Part shown: positions 33,697-40,971 of the stretch, piece after piece | Position numbering within the stretch: the first letter of the stretch is position 1 | Layout: every line of letters starts with the position of its first letter | IMG/VR virus record: IMGVR_UViG_3300020190_000033 | Coordinates: 18,227-82,226 of that record | Source: a virus | Strand: one strand, 5' to 3' | DNA length: 64,000 bases | Notes under the pieces: generated by a model | Database searches by the model: none | Seen by the model: the letters and a program-made list of their open reading frames with translations, nothing else | What the model was told of the DNA's origin: nothing | Position numbers and translations under genes: made by a program

Positions 33697-34395
33697 ATGC
33701 CTTTCGTATGCACACCTAGAGTTACCAACTCTACCGATGGTGGTGTCGCCCTACAGATTACTGATCTCTTCCCTCACAAGACACAATCCAATGCTGTCAT
33801 CACACCCCGTTTTCAGGGACCTCGTTATCTCTATGCCCACGGCAGAGCGTTAACTCAAACTGTATCTCTAAACGCTGCTTTTGACACTACAGCAGAATTC
33901 AAGGGTTTAGCCGCCTATATTCTCGCTACGATTGCGAGGGCTGCGGCGGGTGGTCTAGCTCTCACAGCCGCTCAGGCGAATTTCATCGCTGCCGACATCA
34001 TCGCCATCATGGAGGGTGGTGGTGCTTTGACGGTCGATGCTATCAACGCTAAGATTGCAGTTCGCACGGGTGGAAATAACGGCATTGGTATTGGCGGTTC
34101 TGTTGCTACCGTGCTTCAGATCCTTCAGATTGTGTCGGGTTATAAGGTATTCACCCTCCCCGCAGGAACTTCTGTAGGTGGTGACGGTGGTGTTTATAAC
34201 TTCATCCCCGCAGGTCTTGATGCGAGGTTTACTGACCCCACGGATGTAGCGAGCCTTTGGACAACTTTTGAGTCGAGCTTTTATGTATCCGCTAGGAGCG
34301 GACAGCTAAAGAAGGCTCAGACTAGAAGACTTGCTAACGGCGATCTCGCACCCTTCGTTGTCTGTTATGCAGATGACGGCACACTCATTCAGTAA
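33697..34395 (+). CDS. Virion paralog 2 of 3, 232 aa
   Basis: Homolog of the flanking genes: 'LQITDLFPHKTQSNAVITPRFQGPRYLY', 'LTAAQANFIAADIIAIMEGGGALTVDAINA', 'GGSVATVLQILQIVSGYKVFTLPAG', end 'PFVVCYADDGTLIQ'. AAGGAG precedes the ATG at 33697; a longer upstream open frame overlaps paralog 1 and is not used. The 10-nt spacing to its neighbours indicates one operon. Confidence 0.65.
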   Translation: MPFVCTPRVTNSTDGGVALQITDLFPHKTQSNAVITPRFQGPRYLYAHGRALTQTVSLNAAFDTTAEFKGLAAYILATIARAAAGGLALTAAQANFIAADIIAIMEGGGALTVDAINAKIAVRTGGNNGIGIGGSVATVLQILQIVSGYKVFTLPAGTSVGGDGGVYNFIPAGLDARFTDPTDVASLWTTFESSFYVSARSGQLKKAQTRRLANGDLAPFVVCYADDGTLIQ

Positions 34396-34406
34396 GGATA
34401 AAACCC

Positions 34407-35072
34407 ATGAATAGCCCCGTAATTTGTATCCGTGATTTGTCTATCCCTAATGGGTCACTTATGATCAAGGATATGTGGCCGAACAGGTCTTTGGCAAACC
34501 CTGTGGTCGATCCCGCTCCTCAGGGACCTCGTTATCTTCGTCAGCCTGAGAACACCCTTCCTGTGGTGGTTGCAGATGTGGTGACAAGAGAAGTAAGTGG
34601 ACTTGCCGCTTATCTCTTAGTGACAGTTGACGCAGGTGACGCAGGTGCCAACTTCACCCCTGCTCAGGCTAAGACTGCCGCTGATGATATCATCTCAGAA
34701 ATGAGGACAGGGGGTGACTTAGATGTTGCCACCGTGGAGGGAATTCTAGCCGGTGTGGTTGAAGGATCGGGTATTGTTGGTACAGGGGACTCGACCGCTA
34801 CCTTAGGCAACATCTTGGCGATTGTTGGTGGTGCGAAGTTTGTGGTGCCAGCGGGAACTGATGTCGGTGCGGTTTTCCAAACGGAAGCGGCTCAAGAGGC
34901 TTTATTTGATACGGGTGCTTATGCCCCCATCGTAAATGAAGATTCGAGCTTTTGGATTTCCTTGGCTCAGGGTAACTTGTTCAAGGCTAAGAACAATCGT
35001 GTTAACCCTGTCACAGGTGCTGCATTAGACCCCTTAGTGGTTGTTTATGATGTGGATGGGACTGTGCTGTAA
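34407..35072 (+). CDS. Virion paralog 3 of 3, 221 aa
   Basis: Third tandem copy: 'LMIKDMWPNRSLANPVVDPAPQGPRYLRQP', 'FTPAQAKTAADDIISEMRTGGDLDVATVEGIL', 'GDSTATLGNILAIVGGAKFVVPAG', end 'PLVVVYDVDGTVL'. All three share a 'stalk' N-terminus, Ala-rich helices and a C-terminal beta end, consistent with alternative subunits of one assembly. AAGGA lies upstream. Confidence 0.65.
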   Translation: MNSPVICIRDLSIPNGSLMIKDMWPNRSLANPVVDPAPQGPRYLRQPENTLPVVVADVVTREVSGLAAYLLVTVDAGDAGANFTPAQAKTAADDIISEMRTGGDLDVATVEGILAGVVEGSGIVGTGDSTATLGNILAIVGGAKFVVPAGTDVGAVFQTEAAQEALFDTGAYAPIVNEDSSFWISLAQGNLFKAKNNRVNPVTGAALDPLVVVYDVDGTVL

Positions 35073-35073
35073 G

Positions 35074-35298
35074 ATGAAAATCGCCTTAATGGATAAGAAG
35101 GCAGTAAGTGCTTTCGTGTCGAGACAAACATTTGAGGGAAGAGTCTTGGTTTCCACAGGGACTGAACTTAGAGCCTCTTGGGGCTCTAAGCCTATTATTG
35201 CTAAGTGGATTTCGGATAAAATTGTCCGAGAGACTTCTGAGGATAAGGGTGTGAAGAAAGCACTTGAGTTACTATCGGAAGTGTTATCGGACAAATGA
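35074..35298 (+). CDS. Small protein, 74 aa
   Basis: Starts 1 nt after the stop of paralog 3 and has no clear ribosome-binding site, so it is probably translated by coupling. 'MKIALMDKKAVSAFVSRQTFEGRVLVSTGTELRASW...VKKALELLSEVLSDK' is a short alpha/beta protein. Function unknown; paired with the DUF5659-like gene that follows. Confidence 0.52.
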   Translation: MKIALMDKKAVSAFVSRQTFEGRVLVSTGTELRASWGSKPIIAKWISDKIVRETSEDKGVKKALELLSEVLSDK

Positions 35299-35309
35299 GG
35301 ATTGGATAA

Positions 35310-35573
35310 GTGAGGGTTTTGGACATAGAGCCTGCGGAGTTGTACAAGACATCCGACTTGTATTTTGCAGCCTTCCTTAAAGCTGCGGGCTTAGACCTGC
35401 TCACCTCTGAAGTATTGGATAAGAAGGTGTTGTTTGTCTTTGAGCGGGTGGATTTGATTAAAGATTTGAAAAGGGAATACTTTAATCGAACCGCTCGTGT
35501 TCCTGCTCTTACTTTTGTTGATGAGATCAGAAGCCTCAAAGCCCTAACACATATGACAAGAGAAGGCTCTTAA
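35310..35573 (+). CDS. DUF5659-like protein, 87 aa
   Basis: Begins with GTG. 'LYKTSDLYFAAFLKAAGLDLLTSE' followed by 'VLFVFERVDLIKDLKREYFNRTARVPALTFVDEIRSLKALTH' matches what I know of DUF5659: T-x-D-L-x-x-A-A-x-L followed by a hydrophobic strand and a helical end. Function of the family is unknown. It may act with the preceding 74-aa protein. Confidence 0.58.
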   Translation: MRVLDIEPAELYKTSDLYFAAFLKAAGLDLLTSEVLDKKVLFVFERVDLIKDLKREYFNRTARVPALTFVDEIRSLKALTHMTREGS

Positions 35574-35574
35574 A

Positions 35575-35619
35575 GGTTTTATCTAATTTTGGTGTGTAAA
35601 GCCAAAGGAGAATAAAACC
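35575..35619 (+). promoter_or_regulatory. Nested hairpin spanning the RBS and abutting the ATG
   Basis: GGTTTTAT (35575-35582) pairs perfectly with ATAAAACC (35612-35619), and inside it TTTGG (35588-35592) pairs with CCAAA (35602-35606). The AAAGGAG ribosome-binding site (35604-35610) is enclosed and partly paired; the ATG at 35620 follows immediately. Confidence 0.55.
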
Positions 35620-35979
35620 ATGACCCCTATCATGATTCATGTGGAAGAGGGCAAATCTGTTCCTTGTCCTATTGCGTGGACAGATGAGCTAGGTCGCCCC
35701 TTAGATGTAGAGGGCGTAGAGGCTTCTCTCTACACCTATGTGGGGAATGTAAGAACTATCCTCCAAGAACCTGCCGTGATGGTTCAAACAGATCAACCTC
35801 ATAGATATGTCTTAAGATTTACAATCCCTGAAGGTTATTTGGGAAAGTACCTTTATGTTGGCTTTAGTGCTACGCTTATTTCGGATAACTCTACGCTCTA
35901 TGCGGACATGATCCTTTATGTTATTGACCCCTTATCAGATGGGGGAATAACCCCAAGTCCCATCATAAGGGTTTTGTAG
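35620..35979 (+). CDS. Small virion-type protein, 119 aa
   Basis: 'IHVEEGKSVPCPIAWTDELGRPLDVEGVEASLYTYVGN' followed by strand-rich sequence is immunoglobulin-like in feel, similar to small phage baseplate or head-completion proteins. The gene at 36372 has a comparable Ig-like layout ('GPNDLRIEFYLSDGTPYDPHSITYAFYGN'), so the two may be related. Precise role unknown. Confidence 0.55.
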   Translation: MTPIMIHVEEGKSVPCPIAWTDELGRPLDVEGVEASLYTYVGNVRTILQEPAVMVQTDQPHRYVLRFTIPEGYLGKYLYVGFSATLISDNSTLYADMILYVIDPLSDGGITPSPIIRVL

Positions 35980-36030
35980 TTCTTTTATTTATTTACTCCT
36001 CATAACCTCTTTGTCCAACGGAGATAGAAG

Positions 36031-36372
36031 ATGAAAGTAAAAGCTGAACTTGTCCGTATCGCCCAAGAAAACCCCAAACTCCGCTCGATCATCATTCCTG
36101 TGGTGAAGAGCAACGATGTCCAAAAGATGATCCATCTTGCCAAAGCTATTTTGGCGGAGGAAGAAGCTAAGGCTGAGGAGCTTAAGGCTGAGGAGCTTAA
36201 GGCTGAGGAGCCTAAGGCTGAGGAGCCTAAGGCTGAGGAGCCTAAGGCTAAGGAGCCTAAGGCTGAGAAAAAGGCATCAGAGAATACTCTCCGCAAGCAG
36301 ATTATCCGTTTAGCTTCAGAGAGACCTGAGCTTAGGGAAGTTCTTATTCCCCTGTTGAAGGCTAATAAGTAA
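36031..36372 (+). CDS. Repeat protein with duplicated helical motif and KAEE linker, 113 aa
   Basis: Two copies of one motif flank a charged linker: residues ~7-28 'LVRIAQENPKLRSIIIPVVKSN' shortened as (L/I)(V/I)R(I/L)A-x-E-x-P-x-LR-x3-IP-x2-K, and residues ~91-112 'IRLASERPELREVLIPLLKAN'. Between them (46-80) lie seven near-identical five-residue units, KAEE(L/P). I have met the LR-x-x-(L/I)-(L/I)-P-L-L-K pattern in large-phage proteins of unknown role. It may tether two partners through a stiff helix. CGGAGA lies upstream; the stop overlaps the next ATG. Confidence 0.65.
   Translation: MKVKAELVRIAQENPKLRSIIIPVVKSNDVQKMIHLAKAILAEEEAKAEELKAEELKAEEPKAEEPKAEEPKAKEPKAEKKASENTLRKQIIRLASERPELREVLIPLLKANK
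36166..36270 (+). repeat. 15-bp tandem repeats coding for KAEE(L/P)
   Basis: About seven copies of AAGGCTGAGGAGC(C/T)T stand head to tail inside the 36031 gene. Copies differ by single bases, so copy number probably changes by slippage or recombination. Confidence 0.85.
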
Positions 36373-36692
36373 TGTCTGTTGTCTTTAGACAAAGACAGGT
36401 ACTTGGTCCGAATGATTTAAGGATAGAGTTTTATTTGTCCGATGGGACACCTTATGATCCGCACTCCATAACATACGCCTTTTATGGGAACGATCCGATT
36501 ATGGGCTTGTGGAGGGTAGGCGGTGGGGGTCGCCTTCCCTTTCAGGAAGCGGAGGGTAAGTATTTTGTGGCTGAAACTCTAACCACAGCATTTAGACCTG
36601 GGTCTTACTTCATCGAGTGGACGATGAAGAGGACAAGCACATCTCCCTTAGAAATAGCTAAGAAACAAGAGTTTGCATTTGTAGCGGGGTAA
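36372..36692 (+). CDS. Small virion-type protein, 106 aa
   Basis: Overlaps the stop of the previous gene (TAATG). 'VFRQRQVLGPNDLRIEFYLSDGTPYDPHSITYAFYGNDP...FRPGSYFIEWTMKRTS' looks like an immunoglobulin-like beta sandwich, similar in layout to the 35620 gene. Probably a virion accessory protein. Confidence 0.58.
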   Translation: MSVVFRQRQVLGPNDLRIEFYLSDGTPYDPHSITYAFYGNDPIMGLWRVGGGGRLPFQEAEGKYFVAETLTTAFRPGSYFIEWTMKRTSTSPLEIAKKQEFAFVAG

Positions 36693-36709
36693 GTTTATCC
36701 CTTTTTAAC

Positions 36710-36736
36710 CCTTTATTGTGTGTTATCCAATAAAGG
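36710..36736 (+). promoter_or_regulatory. 9-bp hairpin over the ribosome-binding site
   Basis: CCTTTATTG (36710-36718) and CAATAAAGG (36728-36736) pair perfectly, with a 9-nt loop. AAAGGAG, the ribosome-binding site for the ATG at 36746, is largely in the right arm. Confidence 0.6.
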
Positions 36737-36745
36737 AGAATGAAG

Positions 36746-37111
36746 ATGGGAAACTTTTGGATAAGGGACAGCGGTGTGAATACCCTGAAAGGGGTAGAGG
36801 GGGATGTGGATAATCCTCCCGTGTTGCCTGCGATGTTGATCGTTACGATGCTGAACGAGAACCAACAGGCAAGGGATGATTTTGAGTTCTTGTTTCCAAC
36901 TATGAGTTCTTTGGAACAAGAGCGTCTTACGGAGTTATTTTCCTATTCAAGACCTCCTTTGGAATACCCGCAGGTATCTGAGGATAAGTTCCAACGCAGG
37001 GCAAATGACTTGGTGGTGCGTAGGTTGGATACGCTGCCAAAAAGTATCAACACATCGGATAACAAGTACTCGGGTCCTGTGATCCGATTGACCCTTCCAC
37101 CAAGGAGATAA
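36746..37111 (+). CDS. Unknown protein, 121 aa
   Basis: The AAAGGAG site at 36732-36738 fits the ATG at 36746 better than the ATG at 36740. 'MGNFWIRDSGVNTLKGVEGDVDNPPVLPAMLIVTMLNENQQARDDFEFLFPTMSSLEQERLTEL' has no recognised domain. It lies between virion-type genes and a membrane protein in the same operon. Confidence 0.55.
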   Translation: MGNFWIRDSGVNTLKGVEGDVDNPPVLPAMLIVTMLNENQQARDDFEFLFPTMSSLEQERLTELFSYSRPPLEYPQVSEDKFQRRANDLVVRRLDTLPKSINTSDNKYSGPVIRLTLPPRR

Positions 37112-37114
37112 GTC

Positions 37115-37474
37115 ATGGGTACAGACCAAGAAGATGATGGATTTGATATAGAGGACTTGAATAAACTCCCCTTAAAAAGCAAAAAGTTTCTCGCGTATTT
37201 AATATCCGAGGTCACTTGGAAACTTGTGCTTTTCGTAATCTTATTTCTTTATCGGGATAAGATAGATTACTATGCTTTCTTTATCTTATTGGCAATAGTC
37301 ATCACCAATGGATTTCTTCAAATTGGATACATATTGGGTGAGGTTGCCTTAGACAAATATTCTAGGGTAGCTAAAACAGCGTTATCCAATAAGCGTGTGG
37401 GGGGCAGGAAACCAAGGCAAAAGATAGAAGTGGATAAACAGACAAAGATTCTGATAGATGAGGATGACCTATGA
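37115..37474 (+). CDS. Two-helix membrane protein, holin candidate, 119 aa
   Basis: An acidic N-terminus is followed by two predicted membrane segments, about residues 35-50 ('WKLVLFVILFLY') and 52-76 ('DYYAFFILLAIVITNGFLQIGYILG'), and a basic/charged cytoplasmic tail ('NKRVGGRKPRQKIEVDKQTK'). Size and topology fit a holin or holin-like protein, but lysis enzymes are 12 kb away, so this is only a possibility. It overlaps the topoisomerase start by 4 nt. Confidence 0.55.
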   Translation: MGTDQEDDGFDIEDLNKLPLKSKKFLAYLISEVTWKLVLFVILFLYRDKIDYYAFFILLAIVITNGFLQIGYILGEVALDKYSRVAKTALSNKRVGGRKPRQKIEVDKQTKILIDEDDL

Positions 37475-38829
37475 GTGCTTCATCTCAGTACGCAACGAGC
37501 ACGCTAAAAGTTTTTAAAGCCTTGGCTGTGTCTTTAAAGCACTACAAGGCACCGATGCCATCAGGTGACGAAGATGAACAAAGACTCCACATCAAGTCCA
37601 TATTGGATAAGATAAAAGAGCTACCTAATGTGCTGAGGTTTTTGGATAATAACATAGGTAAGAGTGTAAATGTGAAGCCTGTGAAGTCTGGCAGGGCAGG
37701 TGCTGTAAGGCTTTTGGCTCAGTATTTAGGAGGGAAATACTCAATGGGGGAGATGTCTGAAAAGGCTAGGGGGTTCTTTCAGAGGAACTACGAAGCGAGG
37801 TCATTATATAGGGGACAAAAACCCCTCCTAGTGGCAATTCCTGAAGAGATAAGAACCTACTTGCCTCCCAAAATCGTGGTTAAATTGGATAACGCGGGGT
37901 ACATCAAAGAGATAACGGATATGTACGATAATGTGTCTTATGGGTTGTTGGAGAAGATTACAGCTCAACAACAACTGCTGAGAGAGTACAAATCCATAGA
38001 GAAAAAGATAAAGGTCGGGTTAACATCTAAAGATGAAACCGCTCGATACTTATCAACCATCATGGGGATCATCATGGAAACAGGCATCCGTCCTGGGAAT
38101 AGGTCTAATGGAATAAAAGAGATTTTGGATAAAGGTGAGGTGAAGAAGGAAACCTTTGGAGCTATCACTTTAAAGAGGCAGCACATAAAGGTGAAAGAAG
38201 GCGAGATACAGCTACAGTTCCCCGGTAAGAAAGGTACGCTCAACAACGCCGTCTTATTGGATAAAAAGGTTATCCGTGCCGTCTCTGATATAGCCGAGGG
38301 ATTAGAACCTGATGATTACCTTTTCGGTGATTTAGACTATGATGACTTATCCGCATACTTCAATAAAAACTTCAAAGGACTACGGATAACTGATTTTAGG
38401 AAACTAAGGGCAACCAAAGAGGTATTTGAAGGGCTTAAAGCGGAACAAACAGAGCTATTTAAAAGGATTAAGTCTTTTGTAGATTTGGAGGTTAAAGAGC
38501 AAGAGGCGAGGGTAATTAAAGAGATTGTGCGTGCTCTTAAAAAGGTTCACACGCAGGCTCAGGTGGCACTTAGCCATGAGTCCTCGAAGACGACTGAGAA
38601 GTCTTACATCAATCCGCAGGTTTTATTAGCGTTCCTCTCTAGGGGTGGGCTTTTACCCACTCTAGAAGAGTGCGTACTATCAGGTAAAACCAAACTTGAG
38701 TTCAATCCCCTTGCATTTATCCAAAACGCGAATAAAATAGCCACCCTAAGGTATCCTATTACGACTAAGTGTGCGGGATTGGATAGATGCTTATCCGATA
38801 TTCTGTTCGACTTGGTAGACAGCATCTAA
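37471..38829 (+). CDS. Type IB DNA topoisomerase, 452 aa
   Basis: Relaxes supercoils by forming a 3'-phosphotyrosine nick. The catalytic set is visible: 'IIMETGIRPGNR' (Arg207), 'LQFPGKKGT' (Lys253/Lys254), 'ITDFRKLRAT' (Arg310), 'ALSHESSKTT' (His369) and 'EKSYINP' (Tyr379). This order and the 'T-x-K-S-Y-I-(N/D)-P' nucleophile motif indicate the poxvirus/eukaryote-like topoisomerase IB family rather than a site-specific integrase, whose motifs are related. The N-terminal ~180 residues are DNA-clamp-like and basic. The last ~60 residues after Tyr379 are longer than in minimal enzymes. Confidence 0.82.
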   Translation: MSASSQYATSTLKVFKALAVSLKHYKAPMPSGDEDEQRLHIKSILDKIKELPNVLRFLDNNIGKSVNVKPVKSGRAGAVRLLAQYLGGKYSMGEMSEKARGFFQRNYEARSLYRGQKPLLVAIPEEIRTYLPPKIVVKLDNAGYIKEITDMYDNVSYGLLEKITAQQQLLREYKSIEKKIKVGLTSKDETARYLSTIMGIIMETGIRPGNRSNGIKEILDKGEVKKETFGAITLKRQHIKVKEGEIQLQFPGKKGTLNNAVLLDKKVIRAVSDIAEGLEPDDYLFGDLDYDDLSAYFNKNFKGLRITDFRKLRATKEVFEGLKAEQTELFKRIKSFVDLEVKEQEARVIKEIVRALKKVHTQAQVALSHESSKTTEKSYINPQVLLAFLSRGGLLPTLEECVLSGKTKLEFNPLAFIQNANKIATLRYPITTKCAGLDRCLSDILFDLVDSI

Positions 38830-38838
38830 GGAGTTGAG

Positions 38839-39042
38839 ATGATCCACCACAGCCCTAATCTGAAGTATTTTGTGATTGCAGTCATTTATTTTGCCGTGCG
38901 GATAGTGGCAGATTCCCTGCCTGCGGTGGGGAATACAAAGATTCACTTTGAATACTTTGAGGAAGTCCCCTATTACCAACCTGTATGTAACGACAAGGAC
39001 AAGGATATAGATATGTCCTTTGACGAGGATTATGGTTGCTGA
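38839..39042 (+). CDS. Small membrane-anchored protein, 67 aa
   Basis: AAGGAG precedes the ATG. Residues ~8-25 ('KYFVIAVIYFAVRIVADSL') form one hydrophobic helix; the rest is a polar, acidic tail ('CNDKDKDIDMSFDEDYGC'). Membrane location is inferred; function unknown. Confidence 0.55.
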   Translation: MIHHSPNLKYFVIAVIYFAVRIVADSLPAVGNTKIHFEYFEEVPYYQPVCNDKDKDIDMSFDEDYGC

Positions 39043-39628
39043 TATGGATAAAAACCCATTTGGAGGTGGTAACGCCGTATCTCTTTACATCCCGATTACG
39101 GACATAGAGCAAGAGTTCTTATCTCGGTTGGTAGAGAGTAAAGAAGTTCAGCTTATTGTTCATGATTGGGGATTTGTAGAGTCGCCTCGATTAACTTTTG
39201 GGGATAAGAACCTTCATGTGCATTTCAAGTTGCAGTTCGACAGACCCGATCCGCCTATGGCTGTTAGGGCATTTGATTTAGAACTGAGGACTCGAAGCGG
39301 AATTTGTCTCTTCCGTCAAAAGATGAGCACAGAGTACGCGGGAGAACCTTTGTTGGTCGGAGCTGGACTTGAGTTTGATATGGTGTGGGACATCGCCATT
39401 CGATTTATTGATCCTAAGTTAATCAAAGCCCTTATGCCGCAGACATTAGGTATCACTTCTAGGTTAGAAGATACAGCTACACATGAAATGACAATCTTGG
39501 GAAATATGAACCTTTCCCAAGACCTTATCCGTAAAGCACACGATTTACGGACTAAAGAGTTACTGCTTCCTAGTTTGGTGGCTAGAGCAAAGCAAGAAGC
39601 CCGGGTGAAGGCACAGCGTAAGGTTTGA
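39032..39628 (+). CDS. Unknown protein, 198 aa
   Basis: Two ATGs (39032, 39044) are possible; GAGG just upstream favours 39032, which overlaps the preceding gene by 11 nt. The N-terminal ~110 residues are beta-rich ('GNAVSLYIPITDIEQEFLSRLVESKEVQLIVHDWGFV'), followed by helices ('NLSQDLIRKAHDLRTKELLLPSLVARAKQEARVKAQRKV'). No family recognised; a virion role is possible from context. Confidence 0.58.
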   Translation: MVADMDKNPFGGGNAVSLYIPITDIEQEFLSRLVESKEVQLIVHDWGFVESPRLTFGDKNLHVHFKLQFDRPDPPMAVRAFDLELRTRSGICLFRQKMSTEYAGEPLLVGAGLEFDMVWDIAIRFIDPKLIKALMPQTLGITSRLEDTATHEMTILGNMNLSQDLIRKAHDLRTKELLLPSLVARAKQEARVKAQRKV

Positions 39629-39630
39629 TA

Positions 39631-39673
39631 ATCCATTTATCACTTCAGCTTATGTGGGAGGTGATATATGGAT
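39631..39673 (+). promoter_or_regulatory. Long hairpin enclosing RBS and start codon
   Basis: ATCCATTTATCACTT (39631-39645) pairs with AGGTGATATATGGAT (39659-39673) with one mismatch and one wobble. The right arm contains both part of the GGGAGGTGAT ribosome-binding site and the ATG at 39668, so the folded form should block initiation. Confidence 0.65.
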
Positions 39674-40126
39674 ATAAACGAACGCCTGAAGATGCTTCAT
39701 ATGAGAATAGCTGCACTTGAGGCTAATGCCCCAAGTGCAGAGAGCCATTTCTTTGATAACCCTCAACACAAGGGAGTGAGGGAGTTCGGAGAGTCTGAAG
39801 CTATTTCAAATAGCCCTGAAACAGCGACCAAAGCGGTCAAGAACTCGGACGCTCCCGACCGAGGTGTGGCGAAAGCTAAAAAAGAGAGTCTGCTTGCTCC
39901 ACCTCCACCCGAGGAAGTTCTCGAAATTCAACCTGGAGCAAATCAGTTTTCGACACTCAGTCAGCTTTTAGTCGAAACAAAAGAACCCATAAAGGGGGTT
40001 CCCCAAGGTTATGAGGATATGCCCAAGGCAACGCCAATCAAACCAACAAGCGAGAAAACCCACAAAGAAGAGAAACAAGAAGCAGTCCAAAAGATGATGA
40101 GGAGACTAGGCTATGGCCTCCGTTAA
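39668..40126 (+). CDS. Coiled-coil/linker protein with tag-like N-terminus, 152 aa
   Basis: The first ~20 residues ('MDINERLKMLHMRIAALEAN') resemble the second half of the shared tag (L-x-x-R-I/V-A-x-L-E). The remainder is Pro/Glu/Lys-rich and probably disordered ('LLAPPPPEEVLEIQPG'), ending in a basic helix ('QKMMRRLGYGLR'). It overlaps the next gene by 14 nt. A scaffolding or tethering role is conceivable; no family recognised. Confidence 0.55.
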   Translation: MDINERLKMLHMRIAALEANAPSAESHFFDNPQHKGVREFGESEAISNSPETATKAVKNSDAPDRGVAKAKKESLLAPPPPEEVLEIQPGANQFSTLSQLLVETKEPIKGVPQGYEDMPKATPIKPTSEKTHKEEKQEAVQKMMRRLGYGLR

Positions 40127-40676
40127 TCTTAACAAAACATCGGACGATATAGACGCACACTTTGTGGGGGATAAGTTCCCCGTCGTAGCTGGTCCTATCC
40201 TTAGAGCCACTAAGTGGAAGGCAGGGCTGTTTGTCCGTTATGTAGAAGATGAGATAGAAACAAACAACTTTACGGTGGAACAATCTAATGGCAGGGAAGT
40301 TGTTGGATTTCTCTTGTTTGGGAGCGAAGATTACGCTGATGCAAGACAATCCAATTTCCGTAACTTTACATCTTATCAAAACACATCTGCACTTGCCTCT
40401 TCTAGCGGCTCGGCTACACTAACCATGATCAGCGGAGGAGCTAGATACCTGTTCAAAAACTTTGAAACTATTGCCCTTGATGCAGGAGGGGTTCGTCAAG
40501 GTGGGGCTATCACATACAACCTTAATGAACCCCTTAAAATATCCGAAAACGGACTTCTTTGTAATGACCCTGATGATCGTCTATCTCTTGCGATAGGTGG
40601 CGATCCGATTGTGGTAGGCTTCTGCTCCAAGAAGCCAGGTATAGATGGCAAGTTGGGTATTGACCTTAAGTTCTAG
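40113..40676 (+). CDS. Virion-type protein, 187 aa
   Basis: Beta-rich sequence with 'VGDKFPVVAGPILRATKWKAGLFVRYVEDEI' and 'VVGFLLFGSEDYADARQSNFRNFTSYQ', ending in 'LSLAIGGDPIVVGFCSKKPG'. It looks like a structural or decoration protein. It overlaps the preceding gene and converges with the HTH gene at 40666 (11-nt overlap). Confidence 0.58.
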   Translation: MASVNLNKTSDDIDAHFVGDKFPVVAGPILRATKWKAGLFVRYVEDEIETNNFTVEQSNGREVVGFLLFGSEDYADARQSNFRNFTSYQNTSALASSSGSATLTMISGGARYLFKNFETIALDAGGVRQGGAITYNLNEPLKISENGLLCNDPDDRLSLAIGGDPIVVGFCSKKPGIDGKLGIDLKF

Positions 40677-40971
40677 CCTTAAGTCTATTACGGATAGTTC
40701 GATCACAAACACCAAACCATGATCCTATCCGTCTGTAGTCCCAACCCAATGATCTCAATCTATCGACCTCGCTCAAGTCGATGGGGGTCATCTTTCTGTT
40801 CTTGCTGTGTCCTTGTTTGCGTAACTTACAACCCGCTTCTATTAGCCTATTACGGATAGTGTTCGAGGAAACTCCATAACGCTTCGCTAGGATACTAAAG
40901 CTGTCTCCCTGCTCATAAGCCTCTACAATCTGTGCGACAGGCAATGAAATCACAGCTTCCCCTCCAACCAA
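40666..40971 (-). CDS. Double helix-turn-helix DNA-binding protein, 101 aa
   Basis: Two HTH units are visible: 'PVAQIVEAYEQGDSFSILAKRYGVSSNTIRNRLIEAG' and 'LSEVDRLRSLGWDYRRIGSWFGVCDRTIRNRLKA', each ending in the recognition-helix phrase T-I-R-N-R-L. This is the bipartite HTH of transposases and homing endonuclease DNA-binding parts. It overlaps the HNH gene by 22 nt on the same strand and may supply its site specificity (inference). Confidence 0.7.
   Translation of the reverse strand: MVGGEAVISLPVAQIVEAYEQGDSFSILAKRYGVSSNTIRNRLIEAGCKLRKQGHSKNRKMTPIDLSEVDRLRSLGWDYRRIGSWFGVCDRTIRNRLKART

Noticed and set aside
36166-36270. CRISPR-like array
   Set aside because: Units are 15 bp, contiguous, coding, and lack spacers.
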